Shown here one piece after another: positions 18,722-28,664 of a stretch of 64,000 bases of DNA. The notes under the pieces were generated by a model that was given only the letters and a program-made list of their open reading frames with translations, was not told where the DNA came from and did no database searches. The number at the start of each line of letters is the position of its first letter. The stretch's first letter is position 1. The stretch is taken from positions 359,546 to 423,545 of the forward strand of contig NZ_AUBI01000002.1 of assembly GCF_000429165.1 (NCBI RefSeq), read 5' to 3'. A program made the translations under genes and the position numbers. Source of the stretch: Acetobacter nitrogenifigens DSM 23921 = NBRC 105050 (GTDB lineage Bacteria; Pseudomonadota; Alphaproteobacteria; Acetobacterales; Acetobacteraceae).

Positions 18722-19473
18722 AGCGACGCCCCGAGAAACTCGCGGGTGCGCGGATCATGTGCATTGACGTAGATTTCGTCCGGATCGCCGATCTCAACGA
18801 TTTCGCCAGCTTCCATGAACACGATGCGGTCAGAGGCGGCGCGGGCGAAGCGCATGTCGTGGGTCACGACGATCTGCGTCATCCCCTCGCGGTCAAGCGC
18901 GCGCATGACTTCCAGCACCTCTTCCGCAACCCGTGGATCGAGCGCGGATGTGGGTTCGTCGTACAGCATCACGTCGGGGCGCATCGCCAGTGCGCGCGCG
19001 ATCGCCGCGCGCTGTTGCTGACCGCCGGAAAGAGTTGCGGGATACCGCAGCGCCGCAGCCTCCAGCCCCACCTTGGCCAGCAGGTCGCGGGCCTCGGCCT
19101 CGATCACCGACGCCGCGACATGCTTCACCACCTGCGGCGCCAACATCACGTTGTCGAGGACGGTGCGGTGCGGGAACAGGTTGAAGGACTGGAAGACCAT
19201 TCCGACATGAGCGCGCAATTGATGCGCCTGCGCCTCGTCAGACGAACGCCATGGACCGCCGTCGCGGCGGATGCTGTCGTCGGCGATGGTGACTGCGCCG
19301 GTGTCGGGAATTTCAAGGAAATTCAGGCAGCGCAGAAAGGTCGATTTACCGCAGCCCGAAGGGCCGATGATCGACACAAGCTCGCCGCGTTCGACGGTCA
19401 GCGAGACGTTGCGCAACACCCTGTGGCCGTCGAACGTCTTGCAGATCGATTCGGCCCGAAGGACCGTTTCAAC

Positions 19474-19506
19474 AGAAAAAGCCGGCCCGGTGGGGACCGG
19501 ACCGGC
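19474..19506 (-). terminator. Strong intrinsic terminator after acnA
   Basis: On the minus strand the arms 19496-19506 and 19481-19491 form an 11-bp stem with one G-U pair around a CCCC loop, followed by TTTTTCTG. It lies 32 bases past the acnA stop and inside the apparent N-terminal codons of the ABC ATPase. Confidence 0.8.
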
Positions 19507-19537
19507 ATTTTCCTGGTTGTCAGAGAACGACGTGGTC

Positions 19538-22234
<2,697 letters not shown>

Positions 22235-22469
22235 GTAAACTTCCCTCCGCGACAACAGCATCCCGCTGGCATGTCGAAACCGGCCAAGACCGCCCCGCGC
22301 TTCCACGAGGCTGCTTTTGGCCCCGCCCAAACGGGGCCGCCGGCTTGATCTACGATCGGCGCTAGAACATACCGGGAGCCGTCTCCGACACAAGCGCGGC
22401 GGCGACCACGAGAACGCGAGCAGCCGCCAAACAGGGTCGGCGCACGGTCACAAATAGGGGATCGGTCCG

Positions 22470-23138
22470 ATTTCTAAGCAGGAGTCCTCCCGGCCGCTGC
22501 GCGTCGAGGAGATTTCGGTCTTTCGCGGCGAAAGGCTGGTGCTCGACGGCGTCTCCCTCGCGATGGACGCCGGGGACGCAATGCTGCTGACCGGGCCGAA
22601 CGGCGCCGGAAAATCCACCCTTCTCCGCGTGCTGGCGGGCCTGCGGAAACCCGATTCAGGGCGGATTCTGTGGCATGGGGCGGACGCCTTCGAAGACCGA
22701 AGCATGCACGCCCGGCATATCGCCTATCTCGGCCATCAGGAGGCCCTGAAACCGGGCCTTACCCTGACGGAAAACCTTTCCTTGTTCGCGCGCGGCCGCC
22801 CGCTCGCTCCCGCGCTGGAGGCGTTCGAACTGCTGGAGTTGCGGGAACTGCCCGCGCGCCTGCTCTCCGCTGGGCAGAAGCGGCGCGCGGCGCTGGCCCG
22901 CATCGTGCTGGCGGACGCGGCTCTCTGGCTGCTCGACGAGCCCAGCCTCGGGCTGGACGCTCGCGCGGTCGAACGACTCGGCGAGGCGCTGGCGTTGCAC
23001 AGGCGGACGGGCGGCATGGTGATCGCAACGACGCACGTGCCGCTCCCCTTGCCGGAGGCAGGCGCGCTGGCGTTGCCAGGCGCGCCGCTTGAAGCCGCGA
23101 TCGACGGCGCCTGGGGCGCTGCGGGGGCCTGGGCATGA
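22470..23138 (+). CDS. ccmA: Cytochrome c biogenesis haem exporter ATPase CcmA, probable ATT start
   Basis: CcmA powers the CcmABCD release of holo-CcmE for periplasmic c-type cytochrome maturation. Walker A GPNGAGKST, the signature-like LSAGQKRRAALARI and Walker B ALWLLDEPSLGLD are present. The first canonical start in frame, a GTG at 22539, would cut off the first beta strand. Upstream codons encode LRVEEISVFRGERLVLDGVSL, which matches the normal CcmA N-terminus. The only start-like codon for that frame is an ATT at 22470, placed 8 bases after AGGGGA. With it the protein is 222 residues. The ccmB start overlaps its stop as ATGA. Confidence 0.85.
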   Translation: MSKQESSRPLRVEEISVFRGERLVLDGVSLAMDAGDAMLLTGPNGAGKSTLLRVLAGLRKPDSGRILWHGADAFEDRSMHARHIAYLGHQEALKPGLTLTENLSLFARGRPLAPALEAFELLELRELPARLLSAGQKRRAALARIVLADAALWLLDEPSLGLDARAVERLGEALALHRRTGGMVIATTHVPLPLPEAGALALPGAPLEAAIDGAWGAAGAWA

Positions 23139-23803
23139 TCGCGATATTCTGGGCCATCGTCGCGCGCGACCTGCGCCTGGCTCTGCGGCACGGCGCGGAC
23201 ACGCTGGGCGCGGTGCTGTTCTTCATTCTTGCGGGCGCGCTGTTTCCATTGGCGCTAGGCCCCTCCCCCGAGTTGCTGCGCCGCATGGCGCCCGGGGTCA
23301 TCTGGGTCTGCGCCCTGTTGGCGGCGTTGCTGCCGCTCGACAGGCTGTTCGGCGCGGAGCTTGAGGACGGGTCGCTCGACCAGTTGCTCCTGCTCGGGCT
23401 GCCGCCGTCTCTGGTGGCTCTGGCCAAGATTACCGCTCATTGGCTGACGACGGGCCTGCCGCTGCTGATCGCGGCCATGCCGCTGGCGATCATGCTCGGC
23501 CTGCCCTTCGCCACTCTGCCCGTGCTGCTGGCGGGGCTGTTGCCGGGAACCCTCATCCTCTCGCTGCTGGGCGGTATGGCTGCGGCGATCGTGCTGGGCG
23601 CGCGGCGCGGCGGGGTGCTGCTTCCGTTGCTGGTTCTGCCGCTCGCGACGCCCGGCCTGATCTTTGGTGCGGCTGCGGTGGACGCTGCGCGGACAGGTCT
23701 GCCCTTCGCGCCAGATCTCGAGTTGCTGCTGGCGTTCTTCGCAGGGGCTCTGCCGCTGGCGCCGCTTGCCGCCGGAGCCGGGCTGCGCGCGGCAGCGGAG
23801 TGA
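23135..23803 (+). CDS. ccmB: Haem exporter membrane protein CcmB
   Basis: A 222-residue polytopic inner-membrane protein of the CcmAB haem-export ABC complex. Six hydrophobic segments are visible (about 22-42, 48-66, 88-115, 125-150, 155-180, 195-215). The N-terminus IFWAIVARDLRLALRHGADTLGAVLFF and the segment ELEDGSLDQLLLLGLP are typical of the family. The start overlaps the ccmA stop by four bases, so the two are coupled. No ccmC follows; the next gene is a TetR regulator on the opposite strand after an AT-rich 250-base gap. Confidence 0.92.
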   Translation: MIAIFWAIVARDLRLALRHGADTLGAVLFFILAGALFPLALGPSPELLRRMAPGVIWVCALLAALLPLDRLFGAELEDGSLDQLLLLGLPPSLVALAKITAHWLTTGLPLLIAAMPLAIMLGLPFATLPVLLAGLLPGTLILSLLGGMAAAIVLGARRGGVLLPLLVLPLATPGLIFGAAAVDAARTGLPFAPDLELLLAFFAGALPLAPLAAGAGLRAAAE

Positions 23804-24052
23804 TCCGCGCTCTTCCGAAAGCATTTCCCGCTCAACCGCAAATGTTTGAACGGGTGAGTATTTCCAAAACAGTTTTCAAATTACGCGATTCGAAAACAGC
23901 GCCATGGAGTCAGGATTTTCGAATCAGCGACCTCGCCCCGATCTTTAACTCCTACAAGTTATATAAATGACAAATATACCCACCTGCCCCAAAGCTTCAA
24001 AAATTTCTCAAGAGCTCTGAATCTGCTTATTTTGCACGAGGATTTCTTTGTC

Positions 24053-24697
24053 TCACGCAGAATGTCGCACCTGACAAGGCCGGTCTGGCCATGTGGCCAA
24101 CAGGATTGACGGCAATGTCGTCTCGATAAATGTTTCGGCAGGATTCGGCGTGTCAAACAGGAGCGCAGGGCGTCCCTCCAGAATCATATGGGCCAATCCG
24201 TGCACCGTCGCGAATGCGCTCGCCAGATAAGGACGGAAGATACGTGCAGCGCGGTCCGGAGGATCCTCCCCGAAGTAAGCTGCTGCTGCATTTCCATAAT
24301 TCATCAAGGCATTGAAAGACGCTTCCCTGAAGTCCCGATCATGACAGTCAATGAGATCGACACGACAGATCAGGCGGAACAATCCGGGATTTCGTGTGGC
24401 GAATGTCACGTAGCCTTCCGCCTGCATACGTAAATCCCGAGCAGGAACGTCGGAAACAGGCAAGATCGCCAGTTCCGCGCCAAGCCGTTCAAAAACCCGG
24501 ATGGCGACGGCGGTCAGCAGACCTTTCGTCCCTTTAAAATGATGAGAGGGAGCGCCCGGCGACACGCCAGCGCGTTTCGCGGCTTTTCTAAGCGTAAACC
24601 CCTTGACGCCCTCTTCTCGAATAATCGATTCAGACGCCTCGATCAGCGCGGCTCTCAGGTCGCCATGATGATAGCTGTCACGCTCCGTTGAAACCAT
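24053..24697 (-). CDS. TetR-family transcriptional repressor
   Basis: A 214-residue TetR protein. The N-terminal helix-turn-helix is clear: YHHGDLRAALIEASESIIREEGVKGFTLRKAAKRAGVSPGAPSHHF (about 8-53). The C-terminal ligand domain resembles the WHG group (EGYVTFATRNPGLFRLICR). It is divergent from an FAD-dependent monooxygenase, and the 102 bases between the two starts hold a good palindrome. By the usual logic of such pairs it represses the monooxygenase until a small aromatic or similar ligand is bound; that is inference. Confidence 0.9.
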   Translation of the reverse strand: MVSTERDSYHHGDLRAALIEASESIIREEGVKGFTLRKAAKRAGVSPGAPSHHFKGTKGLLTAVAIRVFERLGAELAILPVSDVPARDLRMQAEGYVTFATRNPGLFRLICRVDLIDCHDRDFREASFNALMNYGNAAAAYFGEDPPDRAARIFRPYLASAFATVHGLAHMILEGRPALLFDTPNPAETFIETTLPSILLATWPDRPCQVRHSA

Positions 24698-24710
24698 GCT
24701 GCCTCCTCCG

Positions 24711-24739
24711 CATCAATCTAAATGATGTTCAGATTGATG
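24711..24739. promoter_or_regulatory. Palindromic operator between tetR and the FAD monooxygenase
   Basis: CATCAATCT (24711-24719) and AGATTGATG (24731-24739) are perfect 9-base inverted arms 11 bases apart. A partial second copy, GTTCAGATCAACG at 24760-24772, repeats GTTCAGATTGATG at 24727-24739. The site is 14 bases upstream of the tetR start and 60 upstream of the monooxygenase, as expected for a TetR operator controlling both genes. Confidence 0.7.
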
Positions 24740-24799
24740 CCTTCACCAATCTATGCAACGTTCAGATCAACGCAGCACTCTCACTGGTTATCCGGGTAT

Positions 24800-25951
24800 A
24801 TGACACAACGTGCGCTGATCGTAGGTCTTGGGATTTCCGGCATGTCGGCGGCCATCGCCTTGAAACGTCAGGGCTGGACGCCCGTCATAATCGAGCGCGC
24901 GCCAGAACGACGAAGGGGCGGCTATTTCATCGGCCTTCGAGATGAGGGCAAGGATGCGGCGGAGGCTCTGGGCGTTCTCGACATCATGGAGAAGCGGACG
25001 CCTGAGAACATTCGATTTTGGGATGTTCGCAAGGATGGCAGCCGCAGACGAATCGCCGATCTCACCCGGGAGACAGACGCGCCCATCGCGGTACTCCGAG
25101 GGGATATCGAAGAAGCCCTCTGGCGCGGTGTCGAGGGAAGGGTCGAGGTGCGGTTCGGCACGGTGCCGCAGACGATCGTGACTGGAAACACACAGGCGCA
25201 GGTCACCTTGCGTTCCGACGGCGGTCAGGAAACGACTGAAGCTTACGACCTCGTCATCGGTGCGGACGGCGTTCGCTCTACCGTGCGCAGACTGGTCTTC
25301 GGACCGGACGAGGCGTTCTTTCACTCCCTTGGAACAATGCTGTGCGCCTTTCCACTGCGTCGACCGGTCCGGGGCTTCAAGGACGGAGACGGTCTCATGC
25401 TGGCCGACACGCGAAGAACCCTGACCGTCTTTCCCCTCGAAGGGCGTCCTTCTACCGCCCTCTTTTCTTATCGGACCAAAAACCCGACCGCGGCGTCGAA
25501 GAAGGATCCCCTTACAACTCTGCGACAGATCTTCGTCGATCTGGACATCGACGGGATTGTTTCGAGAGTCCTGGAGGATCTCGCGGCAACAGACGACTTC
25601 CTGTTCGATTCCGTTCAGATGGTCAAAATGCCTCGCTGGTCGAAAGGGCGCGTTCTCCTTCTGGGAGATTCAGCGTGGTGCCTCACCCTATATTCCGGTA
25701 TGGGCGCGTCGGTTGGCATGATCGGAGGACTGGCGTTGGGGGACTCGCTCAAATCCTGCAACGGCGACGTCAACGCCGCCCTCCAAGCTTTCGAAGCGAA
25801 ACTGCGCCCGTTCGTCAGAAAACATCAGAGGTTCGTCGTTCTGCGGTCTCAATTGTTTGTCCCTTCGACGCGCCTTTCTCTATGGGGGCGTCGGGTTCTC
25901 TGGCAAATTCTGTTGAGTTCCCGCAAATACCTCTTTCCCAATAAGACCTGA
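24800..25951 (+). CDS. FAD-dependent monooxygenase, aromatic-hydroxylase type
   Basis: A 383-residue class A flavoprotein monooxygenase. It starts with the dinucleotide-binding motif ALIVGLGISGMSAAIALKRQG (about 4-24), has the middle DG motif DLVIGADGVRSTVRRLVFG (about 150-170), and the late GD motif RVLLLGDSAWCLTLYSGMGASVGMIGGLALGDSL. In most relatives the GD motif reads GDAAH followed by Pro; here it is GDSAWCLTL, a variant that may reflect a different substrate pocket. I chose the ATG at 24800; the frame is open further up, but that DNA is the operator region. Regulation by the divergent TetR is likely. Substrate unknown. Confidence 0.85.
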   Translation: MTQRALIVGLGISGMSAAIALKRQGWTPVIIERAPERRRGGYFIGLRDEGKDAAEALGVLDIMEKRTPENIRFWDVRKDGSRRRIADLTRETDAPIAVLRGDIEEALWRGVEGRVEVRFGTVPQTIVTGNTQAQVTLRSDGGQETTEAYDLVIGADGVRSTVRRLVFGPDEAFFHSLGTMLCAFPLRRPVRGFKDGDGLMLADTRRTLTVFPLEGRPSTALFSYRTKNPTAASKKDPLTTLRQIFVDLDIDGIVSRVLEDLAATDDFLFDSVQMVKMPRWSKGRVLLLGDSAWCLTLYSGMGASVGMIGGLALGDSLKSCNGDVNAALQAFEAKLRPFVRKHQRFVVLRSQLFVPSTRLSLWGRRVLWQILLSSRKYLFPNKT

Positions 25952-26158
25952 GAGAATCGAGTTTTCTCCACGGGGCCGCACAACCCGGATCGACTGCCGT
26001 CATATCGTCTGCCTCAGGCGTTTGACCTCTCACAATGCGGACGGCGAGAGATCCTCGCCTGTCACCATATTTGTAAACGGCATAAACGCTTTTTTGTACG
26101 CAAACGTCATGAAATTAGGTCGTGTTTGCAAAGTATATAAACGCCTAAAAAAAGTCGT

Positions 26159-26302
26159 GCGGATCAGGCCATCGGACGCTCCCGTGGCGGACTGACCAAG
26201 AGAATCCACGCCATTGTCGATGCGGTGGGAAAGGCGGCGGCTCTCTCCCTGCCGCCAGAGCAAGGGGCCGACAGCAACACGACACCCTCAAGTAAAAAGT
26301 AA
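26159..26302 (+). pseudogene. IS5-type transposase remnant, C-terminal-side fragment
   Basis: The plus strand reads ADQAIGRSRGGLTKRIHAIVDAVGK followed by degenerate residues and a TAA stop. The GRSRGGLTKRIHAIVDA stretch is characteristic of IS5-group DDE transposases, just after the first half of the catalytic core. There is no start codon and the sequence upstream is AT-rich and unrelated. The fragment begins almost exactly where a second remnant at 34.1-34.5 kb, on the other strand, ends (LMIDATYLKAHRTVGSLLENPVISDAQKAA). The two are complementary pieces of the same kind of transposase and mark the borders of the 26-34 kb island. Confidence 0.75.
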
Positions 26303-26360
26303 CGTCAAGATCTACCGCTTCTGATCGACGCCCCAGGCAACAGAGACAATCTTATCACTC

Positions 26361-26855
26361 TTAAGCGCCCGCAGATTTAACCAGATGCGTCAGCGGCAGC
26401 GGAGACTCCGACTTAACGCGATGAATGGCGAAATTACTGGTGATGTCGCGAACCATCGGCAATTTCAGCAACGTATTTCTTAAAAAACGCTCATAGGAGA
26501 CAAGATCCGGCACCACGACCTCCAACAAATAGTCAGATTCACCTGAAACCAGGTGACAGGCGACCACCTCCGGCATGGAGTCGATCTTATTTTCGAGCGC
26601 CGACGCGCTCTCGTCGTCATGCCGCTCGACTTTAATTCCTACAAAAACAGTAAGACCCAAACCGAGACTTTCTCTCCCCAACATCGCCCTATACCCAGAA
26701 ATATAACCGCCTTCCTCCAAGAGACGAACGCGCCGCAGGCACGGCGATGGCGACAGACCAACCTCCACCGCCAGATCCACATTCGAAAGGCGTCCATTCC
26801 ACTGAAGGGCGGAAAGAATACGCATATCGATAGCGTCTAGCGACAGAATTGGCAT
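26361..26855 (-). CDS. Lrp/AsnC-family transcriptional regulator
   Basis: A 164-residue feast/famine regulator. The N-terminal helix-turn-helix is typical (LDAIDMRILSALQWNGRLSNVDLAVEVGLSPSPCLRRVRLLEEGG), followed by a RAM ligand-binding domain with VACHLVSGESDYLLEVVVPD. I chose the ATG at 26855, with GGTGAG seven bases before it, over a GTG four codons upstream. It is divergent from a LysE-type exporter, a classic pairing in which the regulator senses an amino acid and activates its export. It lies at the left end of the accessory island. Confidence 0.92.
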   Translation of the reverse strand: MPILSLDAIDMRILSALQWNGRLSNVDLAVEVGLSPSPCLRRVRLLEEGGYISGYRAMLGRESLGLGLTVFVGIKVERHDDESASALENKIDSMPEVVACHLVSGESDYLLEVVVPDLVSYERFLRNTLLKLPMVRDITSNFAIHRVKSESPLPLTHLVKSAGA

Positions 26856-26941
26856 AAATATACTCACCGCACATCTAAAGTGGCAGATAATTCCAATTTC
26901 ATAATCGAAATAAAAAATCTTCGCAAGGACATGCTTGCCGC

Positions 26942-26966
26942 CTCTCGTCTATCCTCTTTACGAGAG
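26942..26966 (+). promoter_or_regulatory. Hairpin directly upstream of the lysE ribosome-binding site
   Basis: CTCTCGT (26942-26948) pairs perfectly with ACGAGAG (26960-26966), ending one base before GGAGG at 26968-26972. It may tune translation of the exporter or form part of the Lrp binding region. Function is inference. Confidence 0.35.
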
Positions 26967-26976
26967 CGGAGGCCAT

Positions 26977-27609
26977 ATGTCTGACATTCCCCTGTATTTC
27001 GGCGCACTCATGATTGCCTACCTGGTACCCGGAGCCGATATGATCCTGCTACTGCGGACCGGGAGCGTCGAAGGTTCAAATCGCGCTCTGGCGACCGCCG
27101 CCGGACTAGGCGTCGCCCGCGCTCTGCATGTAATTCTCGCCGCCCTTGGTCTCGCGTCTCTTCTGGTCACATCTCCCTGGTTATTTGACCTCGTGCGTCT
27201 TGCTGGAACGCTATACCTGCTTTATCTTGGAGTGAAGATTGCCCTGGCGGCACGCACTAGCCCCATCCTGGGAGACGCCAGTAAGCGGCGCCCCAGAAAG
27301 GACTACTGGCAGGCTTTCAGGACCGGATTCGTTACAAACGCGACAAATCCAAAATCACTTTTGTTTTGTTCTGTTCTTTTACCCCAGTTTATCACCGCCA
27401 GAGCGCAGGTCACCGAACAGTTTATGTTTCTGGGCGTCATTCTTGTTATGGTCGGTGCCTTGTTCGATTTTTTTTATTGCTATAGCGGAACGAAAATCGG
27501 ATGCTGGATAAAGCAACATCCTCGCCTTTATACTCTACAGCAATCTATATTCGCCACGGCTCTTGTCGCCCTTGCGATACGTCTGGCCGCAACAAAGAAG
27601 CCAGCTTGA
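26977..27609 (+). CDS. LysE/RhtB-family amino-acid exporter
   Basis: A 210-residue inner-membrane exporter with about six hydrophobic segments. The family start is clear: LYFGALMIAYLVPGADMILLLRTGSVEGSNRALATAAGLGVARALHVILAALGL, followed by YLLYLGVKIALAAR and FRTGFVTNATNPKSLLF. The ATG at 26977 follows a GGAGG site. Its partner is the divergent Lrp-type regulator. It begins the island run that continues with the EctC-like gene 46 bases downstream, so exporter and biosynthetic or catabolic genes may share a transcript. The export substrate is unknown; an amino acid or cyclised derivative would fit the context. Confidence 0.9.
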   Translation: MSDIPLYFGALMIAYLVPGADMILLLRTGSVEGSNRALATAAGLGVARALHVILAALGLASLLVTSPWLFDLVRLAGTLYLLYLGVKIALAARTSPILGDASKRRPRKDYWQAFRTGFVTNATNPKSLLFCSVLLPQFITARAQVTEQFMFLGVILVMVGALFDFFYCYSGTKIGCWIKQHPRLYTLQQSIFATALVALAIRLAATKKPA

Positions 27610-27655
27610 CCCACGGTGCATACCTCAACCAGACGGCGCATAAGGGAGGCAATCA

Positions 27656-28060
27656 ATGATCGTACGAACCGCACAGGACATGCGCAACACCCCCGGCCGT
27701 TACGGACACGGACATGGATGGGAGAGCGCTCGCCTTCTCCTCGCGTCTGATAAGATGGGATTCTCGCTGCATGAGACCGTCGTGCAGGAAGGACACGAAC
27801 TCACGCTCGAATACCGGCACCACCTCGAAGCGAATTATTGCCTTGAGGGCTGTGGCGAGGTCGTAAATCTCGCCAACGGCGAAGTCCATCCGATCGGTCC
27901 CGGCGTGCTTTACGCTCTGGATCGTAACGACCGGCATATTCTTCGAGCGACACTTGGCTCCCTCCGCCTTGTTTGCATTTTTTCTCCGGCCTTGGCCGGC
28001 ACGGAAAAACATGTCGACGGCGGATACGAGCCCACCATAGCCGACGAGAGTTCCGAATGA
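27656..28060 (+). CDS. Orphan L-ectoine synthase-like cupin protein (EctC family)
   Basis: A 134-residue cupin closely matching L-ectoine synthase, which closes N-gamma-acetyl-diaminobutyrate to ectoine by loss of water. Family landmarks are MIVRT at the start, WESARLLLASDKMGFSLHET (22-41), YRHHLEANYCLEGCGEV (53-69), and PIGPGVLYALDRNDRHILRA (79-98). The metal ligands known in EctC (Glu57, Tyr84 and His92 in Paenibacillus lautus numbering) appear to be kept as E58, Y86 and H94. No ectA or ectB lies nearby, so ectoine made from aspartate semialdehyde is not the likely role. The stop overlaps the next gene as ATGA. EctC-like proteins can also cyclise other amino acids such as glutamine, which may be relevant here. 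Confidence 0.88.
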   Translation: MIVRTAQDMRNTPGRYGHGHGWESARLLLASDKMGFSLHETVVQEGHELTLEYRHHLEANYCLEGCGEVVNLANGEVHPIGPGVLYALDRNDRHILRATLGSLRLVCIFSPALAGTEKHVDGGYEPTIADESSE

Positions 28061-28545
28061 CCGATCACGCTACACCGATCCTGACCCGCAGGCGTATAGA
28101 AGCCGCGATCTTGAAAGATGTGTACGACGTGCTTCTTTCGACTCATGGGGCGAAAATCGCGCTCGAGACAATTCGCGCTGCGGTCACCCAATCAGCAATC
28201 TCCCAGGGAAAGGCCATGGCGACTGGGTTCGACCATGCCCCAGACCTGCTCGATGTAATGGAGATCCTTAAATTGTGGACGCAGGACGACGCTCTGGAAC
28301 TCGATCTGATTTCCAGCAGCGAGTCGGAATTGTCCTTCGATGTCACACGTTGCCGCTACGCAGAGATGTATCAGGACATGGGGATCGGCTTTCTGGGCGG
28401 CGTCATGTCATGCCAGCGTGATGGCTCTTTCTGCCAAGGAATCAATCCACGCATCACGTTCCATCGAACCCAGACGATTATGGAGGGAGCCAAATTTTGT
28501 GATTTCCGTTTCACTCTCAACAACGCGTCGAACGGCGATCAGTAG
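28057..28545 (+). CDS. L-2-amino-thiazoline-4-carboxylic acid hydrolase-like protein
   Basis: A 162-residue protein of the ATC hydrolase family. The best-conserved part is the C-terminal half: CRYAEMYQDMGIGFLGGVMSCQRDGSFCQGINPRITFHRTQTIMEGAKFCDFRF, with Cys and His residues typical of the family. ATC hydrolase opens the thiazoline ring of 2-amino-thiazoline-4-carboxylate to N-carbamoyl-cysteine in cysteine-producing pseudomonads. Members outside that pathway have unknown substrates. Here the gene overlaps the ectC-like gene by four bases, so the two proteins are made together; one closes a cyclic amidine, the other opens a related ring. The joint role is an inference. Confidence 0.8.
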   Translation: MTDHATPILTRRRIEAAILKDVYDVLLSTHGAKIALETIRAAVTQSAISQGKAMATGFDHAPDLLDVMEILKLWTQDDALELDLISSSESELSFDVTRCRYAEMYQDMGIGFLGGVMSCQRDGSFCQGINPRITFHRTQTIMEGAKFCDFRFTLNNASNGDQ

Positions 28546-28664
28546 CGCAAAATAAATTTGAGTCACCCGCCACCCCTATTATGTTTCGGTTTCGCAATAT
28601 AATACATTTACAAACATCACGGTTTACACAGCCACCCCACCTACAAGACAGAAGGAAGACGAAT

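Noticed and set aside
27656..28060. Complete ectoine biosynthesis operon
   Set aside because: Only the EctC-like gene is present; no ectA, ectB or ectD lies beside it.
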